Assembly: GCA_022771185.1 (NCBI GenBank)
Contig: JALFCJ010000206.1
Location: forward strand, 1 to 7,086
DNA: 7,086 bases
DNA from: Spirochaetales bacterium
Lineage (GTDB): Bacteria > Spirochaetota > Spirochaetia > Sphaerochaetales > Sphaerochaetaceae
Reading direction: 5' to 3'
Shown here one piece after another: positions 5,916-7,086 of this stretch (position 1 is its first letter; each line of letters starts with the position of its first letter). The notes beneath the pieces were generated by a model that made no database searches, was not told where the DNA came from, and saw only the letters and a list, made by a program, of their open reading frames with translations. Position numbers and translations under genes: made by a program.

Positions 5916-6701
5916 CTAAATCATCAGCATTCTGTCGTTATCCAAGGCTTTTCCTGAGTTCTCCTTAAATTTCTCCAAGAGATCGGAAACAGTAAGTCCC
6001 TTTCTCTCATCACCCTTTACATCATATATGATTCTGCCCTTATCCATCATCAGCGTTCTATCACCCTGCACAAGCGCAGACTGCATGTTATGAGTAATCA
6101 TAAGGCAAGTAAGGTTATTCTCTTTCACGATTCTGTCTGTCAAAGAAAGCACTCTCTCTGCTGTAGCGGGATCCAAAGCTGCCGTATGTTCGTCAAGGAG
6201 CAGCAATGAAGGGGGATTGAATGTGGCCATCAATAGCGTCAACGCCTGTCGCTGACCTCCGCTAAGTAAGCCTACAGGCTGAGAGAGCCTATCTTCCAAT
6301 CCCATAGAAAGAGAGGAAAGCTTTTCTTTAAACAACTCCCTATCCTTCTTGTTGATGCCGCCAAGCCAACCGCCCCTGCCGGAAGCAAGAAACAGGTTCT
6401 CTTCAATACTCATACCAGGAGCCGTCCCCCTCATAGGATCCTGGAATAAACGTCCTATCATTCTTGCTCTTTTGTGGTCTGGAAGGAATGTGATATCTTC
6501 TCCATCCAGAACAATCTTGCCTTTATCAGTCAAAAAAGAACCGGAGATGGCATTGAAGAGGGTAGACTTACCGGCACCATTGGCTCCGATTATTGATATA
6601 AACTCACCGTTTTCAACCTTTAGGTTAATATCCACAAGTGCTTTCTTCTCAAAAACAGTATTGGGGTTAAATGTTTTGGAGACACCGATGATTTCAAGCA
6701 T
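5916..6701 (-). CDS. ABC transporter ATP-binding protein (TrpXYZ-like / COG1101-type importer)
   Basis: A complete 261-residue ATPase subunit. It carries the Walker A motif GANGAGKST (39-47), the Q-loop FQD (Q87), the signature LSGGQ (146-150), Walker B LLLLDE (166-171), the D-loop region ALDPAT (175-180) and the switch histidine in ITHN (H204). The stretch FQDPMRGTAPGMSIEENL and the wording around it match the ATPases paired with BPD_transp_2-like permeases and ABC-substrate-binding lipoproteins, the group containing streptococcal TrpXYZ. It would power uptake of a small molecule across the inner membrane; tryptophan or another amino-acid-like substrate is only a family-level guess. The start at 6701 has AAGGAGG six bases upstream and overlaps the permease stop by 8 bases, so translation is probably coupled. 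Its stop is one base from that of the convergent vsr gene, and no terminator is visible. Confidence 0.93.
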   Translation of the reverse strand: MLEIIGVSKTFNPNTVFEKKALVDINLKVENGEFISIIGANGAGKSTLFNAISGSFLTDKGKIVLDGEDITFLPDHKRARMIGRLFQDPMRGTAPGMSIEENLFLASGRGGWLGGINKKDRELFKEKLSSLSMGLEDRLSQPVGLLSGGQRQALTLLMATFNPPSLLLLDEHTAALDPATAERVLSLTDRIVKENNLTCLMITHNMQSALVQGDRTLMMDKGRIIYDVKGDERKGLTVSDLLEKFKENSGKALDNDRMLMI

Positions 6702-7086
6702 TTCCAGCCTCCTTCTTAGCCCTATGGATTCTCATATAGTCATCTTTCTTTCCTTTGAAATATGGGAAAGAAATGGCGATTATTACTATTACAGATGAAA
6801 TAAGCTTCAACATATATGCAGGAAGGTTGAATCTTAGTGCGATTGTATAAACCAAACGGAATATAATGGCACCGACTACTACGCCTATTGCCCTCTTTGT
6901 TATTCCACCCTTACCCATGAAAGCTCTACCGATCAGAAGAGAAGCCAAAGCTATAGTCACCATACCCGATCCGATAGTTACGTTTACAGACTTCTGGCTC
7001 TGGGCCAACAGGCACCCTGAGAGAGCTGTAAAAGAAGAAGATATACAAAGCCCTATGATAGTAGTGGTGGCTGGGTTTATTGATGA
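6694..7086 (-). CDS. ABC transporter permease, C-terminal part (5' end beyond window)
   Basis: The last 130 residues of a membrane permease; the frame is open to the right edge, so its start and most membrane helices are missing. The segment coding ALSGCLLAQSQ, then VTIGSGMVTIALASLLIG, closely follows the pattern ALSGALLAQ...GIGTIVIGLASVIIG of the COG4120-type permeases that pair with COG1101 ATPases and COG2984 binding proteins. Two further hydrophobic segments come next, and the end is a basic cytoplasmic tail (KGKKDDYMRIHRAKK). A TTG codon at 7008 could be mistaken for a start, but family-like sequence continues upstream of it in frame, so it is internal. The stop overlaps the ATPase start. 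The substrate-binding protein gene is expected further right, outside the window. Confidence 0.88.
   Translation of the reverse strand, partial: SSINPATTTIIGLCISSSFTALSGCLLAQSQKSVNVTIGSGMVTIALASLLIGRAFMGKGGITKRAIGVVVGAIIFRLVYTIALRFNLPAYMLKLISSVIVIIAISFPYFKGKKDDYMRIHRAKKEAGNA

Noticed and set aside
6349..6798. A 149-codon plus-strand open frame opposite the ABC ATPase
   Set aside because: It is antisense to the Walker A and Q-loop region of a clear ABC ATPase, with no ribosome-binding site or recognisable domain.

Overview
The window reads as a piece of chromosome from a diderm bacterium with moderate, slightly AT-rich composition. A spirochaete, perhaps of the Sphaerochaeta/Treponema type, is my best guess. 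This rests on the signal-peptide ending LPLFASGATEKG, a style common on exported spirochaetal proteins, and on an outer-membrane-barrel-like protein. It is an inference, not a proof. I see no tRNA, rRNA, CRISPR array, insertion sequence or prophage.

Layout, left to right. (1) Positions 1-1081, minus strand: the N-terminal 360 residues of an exported, probably outer-membrane beta-barrel protein resembling the Wzi/capsule-assembly type. It runs off the left edge. (2) 1148-2935, minus: a complete long-chain acyl-CoA synthetase-like AMP-forming ligase. A rho-independent terminator lies between it and gene 1, and a sigma70-like promoter lies in front of it. (3) 3149-4282, minus: an exported 377-residue protein with two InlB-type (Flg_new) repeats and an Ig-like C-terminus, followed by a strong terminator. 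(4) 4417-4710, minus: a small TrpR-superfamily regulator of the YerC/YecD type. (5) 4803-5489, plus, divergent from gene 4: a CPBP-family (Abi/Rce1-like) membrane protein. (6) 5492-5914, plus, two bases later: a Vsr-type DNA mismatch endonuclease. (7) 5916-6701, minus, convergent with vsr with a single base between: an ABC transporter ATPase. (8) 6694-7086, minus: the C-terminal part of its membrane permease, cut by the right edge and overlapping the ATPase start by 8 bases.

The genes form at least five transcription units. Genes 7-8 are the end of an ABC importer operon of the permease/ATPase/substrate-binding-protein class that includes streptococcal TrpXYZ. The binding protein would lie beyond the right edge. 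Genes 5-6 form a tightly coupled pair reading against that operon. The divergent region between genes 4 and 5 holds a perfect 7-bp-arm dyad on the -35 element of the yerC-like promoter. An imperfect copy with the same arm spacing sits upstream of gene 3, which hints at shared control of genes 3 and 4.

I found no clear new multi-gene system. The points most worth a second look are the vsr gene with no cytosine methyltransferase beside it but coupled to a membrane-protease-like gene, the replacement of a normally conserved His by Gln in that CPBP protein, and the paired dyads.
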